A DNA stretch of 64,000 nt from Leptothoe spongobia TAU-MAC 1115 (GCF_018739885.1 NZ_JADOES010000022.1:1-64000), one strand, 5' to 3'; counted from the first letter of the stretch, positions 54,775 to 64,000 are shown. Program-made: numbers and translations. The notes: generated by a model from the sequence alone, not told the origin.

Positions 54775-56871
54775 TTAAGCAACCGAAACAAAGTCTGCGA
54801 TCGCAGAGAAATTGGTTGTATCCTGTAAAATTGCCAATTTATCGTTTGTCCCGGCGAAGCTAATTACAGTATCCGGTGCGGAACTCCCTAAAACATTTTG
54901 CTGAGTAACAGAATAATCATTTCGGGAACCAAGGATTTGTAGCTTATCACCTTCACCTCGATTGAAGTCCTCAATGATAGCGTATCCATCTAAACGAGTT
55001 ATATCGCCAATGTTCACAGTCAAAGAACCCAGCATAGTGGTAACTTGATATGGCAACTTGTGAGCATTGATCAGATCGGTCTTTGCGGTTGATACTGTTG
55101 AGATCAAGCCCTGGTTACCAAAAGTGCCTTTATAAAAAGCACCCACATTGGGGAGCCAAACAAATTCACTTATGGGTGATTCACCTAAAATAAACAGATC
55201 TGCCCCGCTGCCGCCAGCCAGCCGATCAATTTCTAACATGCCACGACCATAGCCGTGCAAGATGTCATCGCCATCACCACCACTGAGGATGTCGTTACCC
55301 GCTAATCCGAGTAAGGTATCTTTACCCTGCTGGCCATAGAGTTTATCGTGTCCATCTTCACCGTTTAGAAAGTCATCTTCTGTATAACCATAGGCTGTGT
55401 CATTACCGTCACCCCCATAGATTGTGTCATTGCCATCATCTCCCCAAAAGGTATCATCCCCTTGGTAGCCGTAGAGGATATCATTGCCTGCCACTCCCTT
55501 GATGGAGTTGTTCTCACTATTACCAAAAATAGTGTTATTCAGATTATTACCCCAACCTTGAATCACGGTGCCAGTAATTCTTAGATCTTCCAGGTGAGCC
55601 CCTAAGGTGTAATTAACTGATGAAATCACCCCATCATGACCATTTCCAACAGATTCAATGACGACATCATCTAGATGATCAACATAATAGGCATCATTAC
55701 CTTCACCACCAAACATATGGTCAATGCCCAAACCACCATTTAAAATATCATTACCATCCCCAGCGGAGATGTAATCATTGCCAATCTCACCAAATATGTA
55801 GTCATTGTCATTTCCAGCAGAGATATAGTCATCACCCTCCCCACCATAAATAGTGTCATTTCCAGCAAAAGAATATATTTCATCGTTTCCACTTCTACCT
55901 TCAATACGGTTGCGAGCGCTATTACCGCGTATTGTGTCGTTACCGCTGCCTCCAATTGCATTTTCAATAGTTACACCATAAGCAATGGCCAAATTGTTTC
56001 TTTCCTTGGTGCCATATAGATAAGACCCAATTGAGCTAAAACTGCCTGCCCTTAAGTCAAGAATTGAGCGCCGAGTTTGGTTGGAAACATCAATAGTGTC
56101 AACTCCACCACCATCCCAGATAGTTTCAATAAACGATTCATTCAATCCCCAGGAATAGGTAGTGTCATCAGCATTGTGATTCCAATTCGCACCATACAGA
56201 GCTTGAAGCGCAGCAATGTCATAAAGCATCAAGGTTCTAGGTTGAAACCCTGGCATATTTGGATGTCCCATGTAGGACATTAATGTATATTTGTTATTGT
56301 CTTGCCAAGCGCCCAGTGTGCGGTCATTCATTCCTCGGTTACGTCTCTCATCTCGCTCAGTGTATTGGTTTCCTGGATTACGGCCTATGGTGACATCATT
56401 AAAGCCTCCCACTGCATGGCCCAACTCGTGTAGGACAATGTTATATCCTCTTGTGCCGGGGGTAAGTGCTGTATTACCTCTATCAATGACGACTGTTGCA
56501 CCAGAATCTCTAGGTCTTGTTGCTAAACCACCCGCTCCCTCCGTATCCTGGATCTCACCATCACCGTTCCAGTCATAAAAGGTTTCAGCGTATCCCAGTT
56601 GCAGAGTGCCATCATTGTCAACCGCTTGGAATTTTATATTGGCAACTTCTTCATAATGTGCCAAGGCACTTCGAATGGCCTCCTGTTGCTCATCTGAGAA
56701 AGTGGCAAAGTCTCTATACCGATCTTCATCAAGGTCGTCGAGATTGTCACCTATGAAGCTATAGGTAATGGTGGCTCCATCACCCATGTCATCTTTATTA
56801 CCGACTGAACCATTATTATTCCAGTGAATACCATCCTTGTGTAGCAACGCCTCAATATAGCTAGCAAACAT
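54775..56871 (-). CDS. M10/serralysin-like metallopeptidase with RTX repeats
   Basis: 698 residues. The N-terminal third is a metzincin peptidase: HELGHAVGGFND is the zinc motif and TLMSYMGHPNMPG the Met-turn. In the usual HExxHxxGxxH the third ligand is His; here Asn lies at that place. The middle and C-terminal part has RTX repeats (GGSGNDTIRGNSARNR, GGEGDDYISAGND) and the C-terminal beta domain seen in its RTX neighbours. Secretion by a type I system is expected. It lies between two RTX genes on the same strand, with about 250 bases on either side. Confidence 0.88.
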   Translation of the reverse strand: MFASYIEALLHKDGIHWNNNGSVGNKDDMGDGATITYSFIGDNLDDLDEDRYRDFATFSDEQQEAIRSALAHYEEVANIKFQAVDNDGTLQLGYAETFYDWNGDGEIQDTEGAGGLATRPRDSGATVVIDRGNTALTPGTRGYNIVLHELGHAVGGFNDVTIGRNPGNQYTERDERRNRGMNDRTLGAWQDNNKYTLMSYMGHPNMPGFQPRTLMLYDIAALQALYGANWNHNADDTTYSWGLNESFIETIWDGGGVDTIDVSNQTRRSILDLRAGSFSSIGSYLYGTKERNNLAIAYGVTIENAIGGSGNDTIRGNSARNRIEGRSGNDEIYSFAGNDTIYGGEGDDYISAGNDNDYIFGEIGNDYISAGDGNDILNGGLGIDHMFGGEGNDAYYVDHLDDVVIESVGNGHDGVISSVNYTLGAHLEDLRITGTVIQGWGNNLNNTIFGNSENNSIKGVAGNDILYGYQGDDTFWGDDGNDTIYGGDGNDTAYGYTEDDFLNGEDGHDKLYGQQGKDTLLGLAGNDILSGGDGDDILHGYGRGMLEIDRLAGGSGADLFILGESPISEFVWLPNVGAFYKGTFGNQGLISTVSTAKTDLINAHKLPYQVTTMLGSLTVNIGDITRLDGYAIIEDFNRGEGDKLQILGSRNDYSVTQQNVLGSSAPDTVISFAGTNDKLAILQDTTNFSAIADFVSVA

Positions 56872-57034
56872 TGTTTTGACCTCAAAATTGTCTTCTCAAG
56901 CAAGCTTCTTGATAGATTCTCTTCCAAAGAAAACTCACTTTTGATGACTTATCAGGCACTCTGGAAGGAGTTGTGCAGCGATTTACAAAAGTAAATAATT
57001 TACTTCTAGGAAGCTTTTATTCACAGGAAAAAGC

Positions 57035-57062
57035 TTTGGCAGACAATTTTCTGCCTGCCAAA
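57035..57062 (-). terminator. Terminator-like hairpin after the RTX gene
   Basis: TTTGGCAG (57035-57042) and CTGCCAAA (57055-57062) form a perfect 8-base stem; further pairing (GCAGA/TCTGC) is possible inside. It lies downstream of the minus-strand RTX stop at 57121. Confidence 0.55.
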
Positions 57063-57120
57063 CAACCAAGAATTTTCTCTTTTTCGCAAGAAGATCTCGT
57101 CTAAAGGAAACCGTTTCACC

Positions 57121-58392
57121 CTATTTTATGACTGGATCAACAGGTGCAGAGTATGGAATTCCAGTGAAATCTGCCCAAGATAGAGTGACATCTTGAACAA
57201 TGGCAATCAAATCACCCTTGTAAGAAATGGTGGTGTCTAAAACGTTATTGCCAGTGCGATCGGTTATTCCCAAGGTGTAATGATGGTTGTAACCACCAAA
57301 TTCAAACGTATCATTCTCCAGTTGATTAAAGTCTGTGATCAGGGCATAACCTCCTCCTCTATAAAAAACGCCATCATCGCCAAACATAGGATTGAAATCA
57401 CTGTCACCGATGACAAAGGTATCACTCCCTGGGCCACCTTCTAAAAAATCGAACTCTACCTGTCCAGAGAATCCACCTCCTACAAGCCGATCGTTACCAC
57501 CTTTGCCAATTAGATAATCTGAGCCAGATCTTCCTCCAAGAATATTATTTTGGTTATTTCCCTCAAGGGTATTGTTAAGCTCATTGCCACTACCAAGAAC
57601 TGCATTTCCAGTCAATTTAAGGTTTTCGACATAGTCGGGCAAAACATAGTTAATAGTAGAAATGACAGTGTCTGTTCCATGAAATTCACCATTGGGGCCA
57701 ACGGATTCATTAACGAAATCCTTGGAATTATCAACATAAAAAATGTCATTACCTAGATGTCCGTACATTGAATCTTCACCAAGACCGCCAAAGAGCTGAT
57801 CATTCCCTTCTCCACCAAACAGGTTATCATTCTCATTCTCTCCATAGAGTCGATCATTCCCCTCGTCACCAGAGAGATGATCAACCCCATCGCCACCATA
57901 TATAACATCGTTTCCCTTTTTGCCTGAGAGAAAATCATTGCCAGCTTTTCCATATAAAGCGTTATGCTTGGAATTACCATCAATAAAGTTAGACAGGTTA
58001 TTGCCAATACCCTTATAGGCTGCTCCTATTAACTCTAAGCGCTCTACATAATGAGGCAAGGTATAGTTGACATAAGCTCTAACTTTATCGGATCCTTGGT
58101 TAGCAGATTCAATCACTTGATCCATCAAGTGATCGACAATGTAAGTGTCATTTCCTTCACCACCATACAGTTTGTCTACACCAGAACCGCCATCTAGTAG
58201 ATCACTATCACCGCCACCGTAGAGCGTATCATTATCTTCTTCACCGTAGATAAAGTCATTATTTTCACCACCAATTAGTAAATCATCACCTTCTCTGCCA
58301 TACATTTTCCAGGTTTCCCACCATAGTCCCCAGCCAGATTTAGAAGCTTTTTTTACGTTATCGCGATTGTTGCCAACGTATAATTCAACCAT
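57121..58392 (-). CDS. RTX-type calcium-binding protein
   Basis: 423 residues and a paralogue of the RTX protein at 53313. It opens YVGNNRDNVKKASKSGWG with WWETWKMYGREGDD, the same unusual tryptophan-rich start. RTX repeats include YGGGDSDLLDGGSGVDKLYG, LYGENENDNLFGGEGNDQ and GGRSGSDYLIGKGGNDRL. The C-terminus ends in a DLIAIVQDVTLSWADF segment that resembles its neighbours. It is divergent from the sigma-like gene at 58764. Confidence 0.9.
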   Translation of the reverse strand: MVELYVGNNRDNVKKASKSGWGLWWETWKMYGREGDDLLIGGENNDFIYGEEDNDTLYGGGDSDLLDGGSGVDKLYGGEGNDTYIVDHLMDQVIESANQGSDKVRAYVNYTLPHYVERLELIGAAYKGIGNNLSNFIDGNSKHNALYGKAGNDFLSGKKGNDVIYGGDGVDHLSGDEGNDRLYGENENDNLFGGEGNDQLFGGLGEDSMYGHLGNDIFYVDNSKDFVNESVGPNGEFHGTDTVISTINYVLPDYVENLKLTGNAVLGSGNELNNTLEGNNQNNILGGRSGSDYLIGKGGNDRLVGGGFSGQVEFDFLEGGPGSDTFVIGDSDFNPMFGDDGVFYRGGGYALITDFNQLENDTFEFGGYNHHYTLGITDRTGNNVLDTTISYKGDLIAIVQDVTLSWADFTGIPYSAPVDPVIK

Positions 58393-58763
58393 TTTGATGT
58401 CTCCTTAGAACAGACTTGTTCTATTGAAATGTGTTCAATCAGCTCAAACTTTTCTACTGTTTAAGCCTTATGCAATAAGAGATTTAATTGATGCCAGTGT
58501 TAAAGTTCAAACCTTCACTTTCCCAGCGAAAGAGTTTTCTGACACTGATGTTGATTTGTCAGCACCTTGCCCAAGCTTTATTTATTAATTTACAAAAGTA
58601 AACATTCTGAGCGATCACTGGAAACCTTGCACTCAGAGCCTCTATCAAATTTTTACTTTTTTGGAGATTTACTTCGATCTTTTGCATAATGAACATGCTC
58701 CTGACTGAAAGGTTACAGGGAGCTTGTTTAGTTCCCATGCCCCTAAATTGGTAAGCACTGCCG
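58393..58763. other. Divergent intergenic region between RTX and sigma-like genes
   Basis: About 370 AT-rich bases with no gene. Promoters for both flanking genes are expected. I saw no clear operator repeat. Confidence 0.4.
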
Positions 58764-59408
58764 ATGAATGATCTTCAGGAACAAGTTCAAATACTAATTG
58801 CTGAGGCCTGCCGCCATCCCATAGGTAGTCTTCAGCGGCAAAAGCATCTGACTAAAATTATTCATCTGATTTCTAATCGGTTGTGGCACGAAAACACGTC
58901 TTATTATCAAGATGCGTTACAGCAGACCTGGATGTACTTTTGTCAGAATCTGTGTGAAGGCAAAACGGGAAATGTCTACGATCCTAAAAAAGCATCAGTC
59001 ATTACCTGGCTAAATGCTTATCTCAAAAGGCGTTTGCAAGATGGATATATTGATGTTCAGAAGCAACGGGCCAGGACATTAAATCATTTATCGTCAGGAA
59101 CAGACTCTGTCACTCAATCCACTGATCCTGTCGATAGACTGGCTGCTCAACCTGATATTCCACCTTTATTAGCCGAGATCAGAGCCTGGGCAAAGTCAGA
59201 TCCAGGTCGGAAATTAACTCGGATTCATCTTACCAATCATCCTCACATTACTTGTCAGTTACTGATTTTGAAGCGTCTGCCTCCAGAAACTCCCTGGAAA
59301 GAACTAGCAACAGAATTTGGCGTTACCATTAGTACGCTCAGTAGTTTCTACCAGCGCAAGTGCATGCCACTATTGTGCGAATTTGCTAAATCACAAGGTT
59401 ATTTGTAA
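58764..59408 (+). CDS. Sigma-70-like regulatory protein
   Basis: 214 residues. YYQDALQQTWMYFCQNLCEG corresponds to the sigma region 2 helix that binds core RNA polymerase, and TPWKELATEFGVTISTLSSF is a helix-turn-helix like region 4. LAAQPDIPPLLAEIRAWAKS lies between. Such proteins occur in front of DUF1822 and CHASE2-CHAT genes in other cyanobacteria. I infer that it drives transcription of this locus. It lies 38 bases from the DUF1822 gene. Confidence 0.82.
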   Translation: MNDLQEQVQILIAEACRHPIGSLQRQKHLTKIIHLISNRLWHENTSYYQDALQQTWMYFCQNLCEGKTGNVYDPKKASVITWLNAYLKRRLQDGYIDVQKQRARTLNHLSSGTDSVTQSTDPVDRLAAQPDIPPLLAEIRAWAKSDPGRKLTRIHLTNHPHITCQLLILKRLPPETPWKELATEFGVTISTLSSFYQRKCMPLLCEFAKSQGYL

Positions 59409-59446
59409 GGCAGTTATCACATCAGGCTACTTAGGAGAAATAGACG

Positions 59447-60466
59447 ATGAGTAATCCGTTAGGCAAGGGCAAATTCTCAGGGCTTCAACTCCCTATTCCA
59501 GAAATGGCGCGTTGCATTGCTCGACAATTTGCGGAAGTGCAACCCACATCAGAGAAGATAAAACAAGTGCAACTCAATACACTGGCTGTTTGGGTAACCC
59601 ATGATTATTGTCAGATGATGGGAATTCCGACAGATCTTGAACAGAGTTATAGTTGGAATCCTGTTATGCGAATAATGGCAAATGTAGCCGATTTATCTTT
59701 ACCAGGCATTGGAAAACTAGAGTGTCGTCCAGTTAGCATGACGGCTCAAACCTGTTTTGTCCCTCCTGAAGTTTGGAACTTACGGGTAGGATACGTTGTG
59801 GTTGAAATTGATGAGCAACTGCAGACTGCACAGTTGCTAGGGTTTACTTCCGTTGCAACTCAGGAAGAAATACCGCTGTCTGAGCTCAATACCCTTGAAT
59901 CATTATTAGAGCACTTACACCATTTAAAGCAGTCCAAGGCAGTGAAATCATCTGACATGCCAGAAGCGGATGTGTCAGATGTCGCTGGCACTATTGTTAA
60001 TTTAAGCCGATGGTTCGAGCAGACCTTTGACATAGGTTGGCAATCAGTGGGCACGCTACTTAACTCTGATCGTCTATCATTGGCCTACGGATTTAGACAG
60101 TCTGATGTAGATACGTTCGCTGATGTTACATCCACTGAAACTGAGGGGGATGTAAGACGGGCAAAGCTGATCGATTTAGTGGTACAGCTAGGTAGCCAGA
60201 AGATTGTGCTGGTGGTGGAGTTAAAAGCAGAAACATCTGGTAAAACTTGTATAAGTTTACAGGTTTACCCTGCTGGAGAAAATCCTTATCTACCCTCTGA
60301 TCTTGAATTGGCCGTATTAGAACCATCAGGTATTGTATTTATGGATGCCCAATCTAGACAAACGGATGAATGTGTTCAGTTAAAGTTCAATGGTACATCT
60401 GGTGAGCACTTTAAGGTTCGCATTCGTCTTGATGAGGCCCACTATGCTGAAGAATTTGTTGTTTGA
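59447..60466 (+). CDS. DUF1822 family protein
   Basis: 339 residues, preceded by TTAGGAGAA. PIPEMARCIARQFAEVQPTS at the start, ECRPVSMTAQTCFVPPEVW, VGYVVVEIDEQLQTAQLLGF and LNTLESLLEHLHHLKQ match the DUF1822 pattern. ELKAETSGKTCISLQVYPAG lies in the C-terminal half. The function is unknown; it occurs with sigma-like and CHAT-CHASE2 genes. The stop overlaps the next ATG by one base (TGATG), suggesting coupled translation. Confidence 0.87.
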   Translation: MSNPLGKGKFSGLQLPIPEMARCIARQFAEVQPTSEKIKQVQLNTLAVWVTHDYCQMMGIPTDLEQSYSWNPVMRIMANVADLSLPGIGKLECRPVSMTAQTCFVPPEVWNLRVGYVVVEIDEQLQTAQLLGFTSVATQEEIPLSELNTLESLLEHLHHLKQSKAVKSSDMPEADVSDVAGTIVNLSRWFEQTFDIGWQSVGTLLNSDRLSLAYGFRQSDVDTFADVTSTETEGDVRRAKLIDLVVQLGSQKIVLVVELKAETSGKTCISLQVYPAGENPYLPSDLELAVLEPSGIVFMDAQSRQTDECVQLKFNGTSGEHFKVRIRLDEAHYAEEFVV

Positions 60467-62880
60467 TGCAGGCTCTGGCCATGGAGAAATTGGTTATCCT
60501 AAAATTAGGAGACGGTAGCCTTGATACAGGTTTTTCTGTCATTCTTCAAATTAGTGATGCTGTTTATCGACCAACTGCTGAACTAACCGGTTCTTTGCCG
60601 CCTGCGTCTAGGCTACGGCAGATTTTGCAACGCTGGCAGACGGCCTACAGACGACTGGGACTGCCCTACCGCCTGGAGGCCAGAAAAGAAGGATTTGCCA
60701 AAAATATTTCTAGGGTGGAAGATTGTTCTGTTGTTGCACAAGAATTAACTGAAGAGTTTAATCGTTGGCTGAAGGCAGAGACCTTTCGTCCCCTATGGGA
60801 TAAATTACTTGAGCAATTAACGCTACAAGATCAAGTTCGTATTATCCTACAGACCCAGCAAACCCTGGTGCAGCAATTGCCATGGCATACCTGGGATATT
60901 TGCGATCGCTACCCCAAAGCCGAAATTGCCCTCAGCGCTCCCACCTATGAAAGCATTCCTCCGCAGCCCATTAACCGTCAGCAAGTCAGGATTCTAGCCA
61001 TTTTTGGCCACAGCCAGGGAATTGACATTCAAACCGATCAAGCCTTGTTGAATCACTTACCTAATGCTGACATACAGTTTTTGGTAGAACCCAATCGACA
61101 GCAACTAACGACATACCTGTGGGAGCCCCAGGGATGGGATATTCTCTTTTTTGCTGGGCACAGCACTAGCCAGACGAATTCTCCAGTTAAATCCATTGGA
61201 CAGTTATCACTTAATCCCACCGACAGTCTAACCATTCCTGAATTAAAACACGCCCTAACAAAAGCCATCAAGCGGGGCTTAAAAATAGCACTGTTTAATT
61301 CCTGCGATGGATTAGGACTGGCTCAAGCACTGTCAGATCTCCATATTCCCCAGGTACTGGTCATGCGAGAACCTGTCCCTGACCGAGTCGCCCATGAGTT
61401 TCTAAAAGCCTTTCTGGAAGCTTTTGCTCGTAAGGAGACATTTTATTTAGCGGTGCGAGAAGCAAGGGAAAAACTACAAGGGTTGGAAGATTATTATCCC
61501 TGTGCGACATGGTTGCCAATTATTTGCCAAAATCCAGCTGAGCTGCCACCAACGTGGTCAACTTTAACAAATATTACCAGCGAACCCATTGTTAAACCAT
61601 TATCTAAAAGCAGTTGGCAAGTAGTCTTGGGTGCTAGTTTGATCACTGCTGTTGTCAGCTTTATTCTCCTGGGATTACGTCAAATAGGTATCTTTCAAAA
61701 CTGGAACCTATGGGCACTCGATCAGCTCATGCAACTTCGCCCCCGCGAATTACCAGATTCTCGTATTTTGATCATTACCATCACAGAAACTGATATTCAG
61801 GCCCAGGATGCTGAATATAGACGAGGTTCTTTGTCTGATGAAGCCTTATCAGCTTTATTAGAAAAGCTAGAACCCATGGAGCCCCGAGTCATCGGACTTG
61901 ATATCTATCGAGATTTTCCAGTGAGTCGCCATCAGCCTAGGCTAGTAAACCAGTTGCAAACCAACAATAAATTATTGGTTACCTGTAAAACCAGCAGTGC
62001 GGATAAGAATATTCCCGGTATTGCACCGCCTTTAGAAGTGCCCAATGAGCGCATAGGCTTTAGTGATTTTGTTACTGATTCTGATGGTATTTTGCGTCGT
62101 CATCTGCTGGCACTAACACCTGAGCCCGTATCTCCCTGTCAGGCAGGATATGGGTTGAGTACATTACTTGCCCTACGGTATCTAGCCCAGGAAGGCCTTG
62201 AACCAACGGCCTCTTCTAACGGTTATTTACAAGTCGAAGATGTGATCTTTAAACCGTTAGCCCCTAACTTTGGGGGCTATCAAGGCGTGGATGCGGGTGG
62301 CCATCAAGTTTTATTAAATTATCGAAATTTACCATCTCTCGATCAAATAGCAGTTCAAGTAACTCTGAGCGATATTTTAGAAGACCGAGTCAATGCAGCT
62401 CTAATTCGCGATCGCATCGTTTTGATTGGAACCACCGCGAGTAGCATGGGTGACTATTGGCTCACCCCCTACAGCTATAAAACAATAAAGGGTGAGCAGG
62501 ACACAGCAGGCGTCTTTATGCAGGCTCACATGGTTAGTCAATTATTGAGTGCCATACTAGACAGGCGTCCATTAATCCAAACCTGGCCAGAATGGGCAGA
62601 TATTCTATGGATAGTTAGTTGGGGGGCTGCTGGTAGTGGTCTGGTCTGTGGGATAGTCTATGGAATTAGACCCCGTGCAAAATTCTACCTATATTGGCTA
62701 CTAATGGGAGGACTTATGCTTGAATTAAGCTTGTTTGGACTGTGCTGGTTAGGTCTTGTGCAACTGGGGTATTGGTTACCTTGGGGGGGAGCTGCGGTTT
62801 CAATTGTTATAAGTATGGCAGGTGCGATCGTTTGGCAAACACAGAATACGATTGCTGACTTAAAGGACGAACCGATCTAG
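60466..62880 (+). CDS. CHAT - CHASE2 membrane protein
   Basis: 804 residues. The N-terminal half ends in a CHAT domain: His in ILFFAGHSTSQ (about 232) and Cys in ALFNSCDGLG (about 280) are the likely protease dyad. One membrane segment (LGASLITAVVSFILLGL) leads to a CHASE2 domain (about 410-690), including IGLDIYRDFP, and then three membrane segments near the end. CHASE2 usually sits in the periplasm and senses a ligand. The layout is a sensor with an intracellular protease. ATG 60466 overlaps the DUF1822 stop. Confidence 0.88.
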   Translation: MQALAMEKLVILKLGDGSLDTGFSVILQISDAVYRPTAELTGSLPPASRLRQILQRWQTAYRRLGLPYRLEARKEGFAKNISRVEDCSVVAQELTEEFNRWLKAETFRPLWDKLLEQLTLQDQVRIILQTQQTLVQQLPWHTWDICDRYPKAEIALSAPTYESIPPQPINRQQVRILAIFGHSQGIDIQTDQALLNHLPNADIQFLVEPNRQQLTTYLWEPQGWDILFFAGHSTSQTNSPVKSIGQLSLNPTDSLTIPELKHALTKAIKRGLKIALFNSCDGLGLAQALSDLHIPQVLVMREPVPDRVAHEFLKAFLEAFARKETFYLAVREAREKLQGLEDYYPCATWLPIICQNPAELPPTWSTLTNITSEPIVKPLSKSSWQVVLGASLITAVVSFILLGLRQIGIFQNWNLWALDQLMQLRPRELPDSRILIITITETDIQAQDAEYRRGSLSDEALSALLEKLEPMEPRVIGLDIYRDFPVSRHQPRLVNQLQTNNKLLVTCKTSSADKNIPGIAPPLEVPNERIGFSDFVTDSDGILRRHLLALTPEPVSPCQAGYGLSTLLALRYLAQEGLEPTASSNGYLQVEDVIFKPLAPNFGGYQGVDAGGHQVLLNYRNLPSLDQIAVQVTLSDILEDRVNAALIRDRIVLIGTTASSMGDYWLTPYSYKTIKGEQDTAGVFMQAHMVSQLLSAILDRRPLIQTWPEWADILWIVSWGAAGSGLVCGIVYGIRPRAKFYLYWLLMGGLMLELSLFGLCWLGLVQLGYWLPWGGAAVSIVISMAGAIVWQTQNTIADLKDEPI

Positions 62881-62947
62881 AGCTATTACTATTTGACGGC
62901 ATCTTACAGCTGAAGTCATCCCGAGGATCAACAACACCCACAAAGTA

Positions 62948-63862
62948 ATGTACCTATCATCCATGAAAATCATGAAATTACTTAGTCGAATTGTTGTTTT
63001 AATGTGTGCAAGCACACTCAATATTATTGGGGGCAATGGGCTTTCAGAAGCTGCCTCAGCTTTGCCAACAGTATCGGGAAATAACCCATTTTTCACTCAT
63101 GTGACTAATGGCTATAGCACTGCTGATCGACTTTTTGCTAGCAATACGATTACATCAACAATTGAATTTACTCCTCCCGTGTTGACCGATCGTGATCGTC
63201 CTCGTAGTGGCAATCGCTACGGAGGTGCTAGCCGTGGTTGTGCAATCCCTGGTGAGCCGTCTTTAACCAATAAGTTAATTGCCCTTGTGCCAGCTACTGA
63301 AGCATCTTCCAGCAAACCAGAATTGAGCCTTACAACAGAGGCATATCCATCTTTCTGGTTTCATATTCCCTATGCATTAGATGACGATATTGCCCTAGAA
63401 TTTGTCTTAGAAAATGAAGAAGGCAACAAAGTTTATCAGACTAAATACATCTTTAATACTGATAAGCCAGGTATTATAAAATTCTCCCTACCTGAAATGT
63501 CGCCCCCACTCAGTATTGGCACATCTTATCAATGGTATTTTTCGGTATATTGCAATTCATCTACCCAGACCATTTCAGATCATGTCCATGGCTGGATTGC
63601 TAGAACCAATATTTCTGGAAACTTAGAGGCTCGCCTAGAAAATGCATCAACGCTAGAGAAAGCCTCAGCCTATGCTGATAATGGTATCTGGCAAGAGACG
63701 TTAACAACTTTAGGTGAACTTTATCGAGCGGAACCACAAAATAATATTGCTAAATTCAACTGGCAGAACCTGTTGGCAACTATTGATTTGCAAGACATTG
63801 CCGAAGTCCCACTACTTGAATGTTGCGACACAACTGTTTCATTGGACTTATCTGGGAATTAA
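62948..63862 (+). CDS. DUF928 domain-containing secreted protein
   Basis: 304 residues. A signal peptide is likely (RIVVLMCASTLNIIGGNGLS). The DUF928 domain follows: PSFWFHIPYALDDDIALEF, GIIKFSLPEMSPPLSIGTSY and YQWYFSVYC are typical, then VHGWIARTNISGNL. The family often accompanies CHAT-CHASE2 genes and is thought to be periplasmic. ATG 62963 is a second possible start. It ends at a strong bidirectional hairpin. Confidence 0.87.
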   Translation: MYLSSMKIMKLLSRIVVLMCASTLNIIGGNGLSEAASALPTVSGNNPFFTHVTNGYSTADRLFASNTITSTIEFTPPVLTDRDRPRSGNRYGGASRGCAIPGEPSLTNKLIALVPATEASSSKPELSLTTEAYPSFWFHIPYALDDDIALEFVLENEEGNKVYQTKYIFNTDKPGIIKFSLPEMSPPLSIGTSYQWYFSVYCNSSTQTISDHVHGWIARTNISGNLEARLENASTLEKASAYADNGIWQETLTTLGELYRAEPQNNIAKFNWQNLLATIDLQDIAEVPLLECCDTTVSLDLSGN

Positions 63863-63863
63863 C

Positions 63864-63903
63864 AACCTTTTAGTGGCACTGCATGCACTGCCACTAAAAG
63901 GTT
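63864..63903. terminator. Bidirectional terminator between DUF928 and murD
   Basis: Perfect 15-base arms AACCTTTTAGTGGCA (63864-63878) and TGCCACTAAAAGGTT (63889-63903) around CTGCATGCAC. The two flanking genes converge here. Confidence 0.8.
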
Positions 63904-64000
63904 ATTTCAAAAATCTCTCGCATTGGTTTTTAAAGTCATCACCACGGGCTTCGAAGTTGGCGTATTGATCAAAGCTGGCACAGGCGGGAGACAGGAGAAC
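63902..64000 (-). CDS. murD: UDP-N-acetylmuramoylalanine-D-glutamate ligase, C-terminus (partial)
   Basis: The minus strand from 64000 reads [20 protein letters not shown] and [12 protein letters not shown] before the stop at 63902-63904. SPACASFDQ with FE-RG is the conserved end of MurD, which adds D-glutamate in peptidoglycan synthesis. The rest lies outside the window. Confidence 0.9.
   Translation of the reverse strand, partial: VLLSPACASFDQYANFEARGDDFKNQCERFLK

Noticed and set aside
53313..58392. CRISPR-like repeats in the RTX region
   Set aside because: The repeats are short, coding, in frame and match RTX nonapeptides; there is no constant repeat with unique spacers.

Overview
The window looks like the chromosome of a cyanobacterium, probably filamentous or Leptolyngbya-like. 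The palindrome GCGATCGC (HIP1) recurs throughout. The gene set is also cyanobacterial: a 2-oxoglutarate decarboxylase / succinate-semialdehyde dehydrogenase pair, DUF1822, DUF928, CHASE2 and CHAT proteins, and very large haemagglutinin-type exoproteins. Genus cannot be fixed from the sequence.

Region A (1-24305) is an accessory island of small-molecule-modifying enzymes. It holds twelve intact GNAT acetyltransferase genes, two of them two-domain, plus one GNAT fragment. With them are an aminoglycoside 6'-acetyltransferase-like gene, an APH(3')-like kinase gene, a second APH-fold kinase, two Nudix hydrolases, two methyltransferases, a GrpB nucleotidyltransferase, a VOC protein, a ComB-like phosphatase, a divergent cysteinyl-tRNA synthetase and a TIR-transmembrane-WD40 protein. 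Three insertion sequences lie in it. An IS66 element (576-2205, 8-bp target duplication) splits a DUF6886 gene. An IS4-like element (about 2989-4305) splits the APH(3') gene just upstream in the same operon. An IS5-like element (16738-17878) sits two bases before the grpB start codon and appears to supply its ribosome binding site.

Region B (24306-30932) is a mobile segment. It has two paralogous tyrosine recombinases, two small proteins likely to act with them, three hypothetical genes, a broken tRNA-Gly 5' half and an intact tRNA-Val(UAC). The second recombinase gene abuts the 3' end of the tRNA-Val.

Region C (31142-45174) is mostly housekeeping: mazG, proA, folB, a GT39-like membrane glycosyltransferase, a secreted TPR protein, the SSADH and 2-oxoglutarate decarboxylase pair that closes the cyanobacterial TCA cycle, an aldose epimerase, puuE and a two-domain VOC protein. 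Between proA and folB are remnants of an AAA ATPase and its TOPRIM-like partner, probably a dead defence pair. The secreted TPR gene carries a strikingly palindromic stretch inside its coding sequence.

Region D (45196-63903) is a cell-surface and protease locus. The minus strand carries an RTX protein, an M10-type metallopeptidase with an altered zinc motif, another RTX protein, a 1710-residue two-partner-secretion exoprotein and a TPR-CHAT protein. Divergent from these on the plus strand are a sigma-70-like factor, a DUF1822 protein, a CHAT-CHASE2 membrane protein and a DUF928 protein. The layout suggests one regulatory and secretion system in which a CHAT protease senses or processes surface proteins. 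The last 99 bases are the C-terminus of murD on the minus strand.
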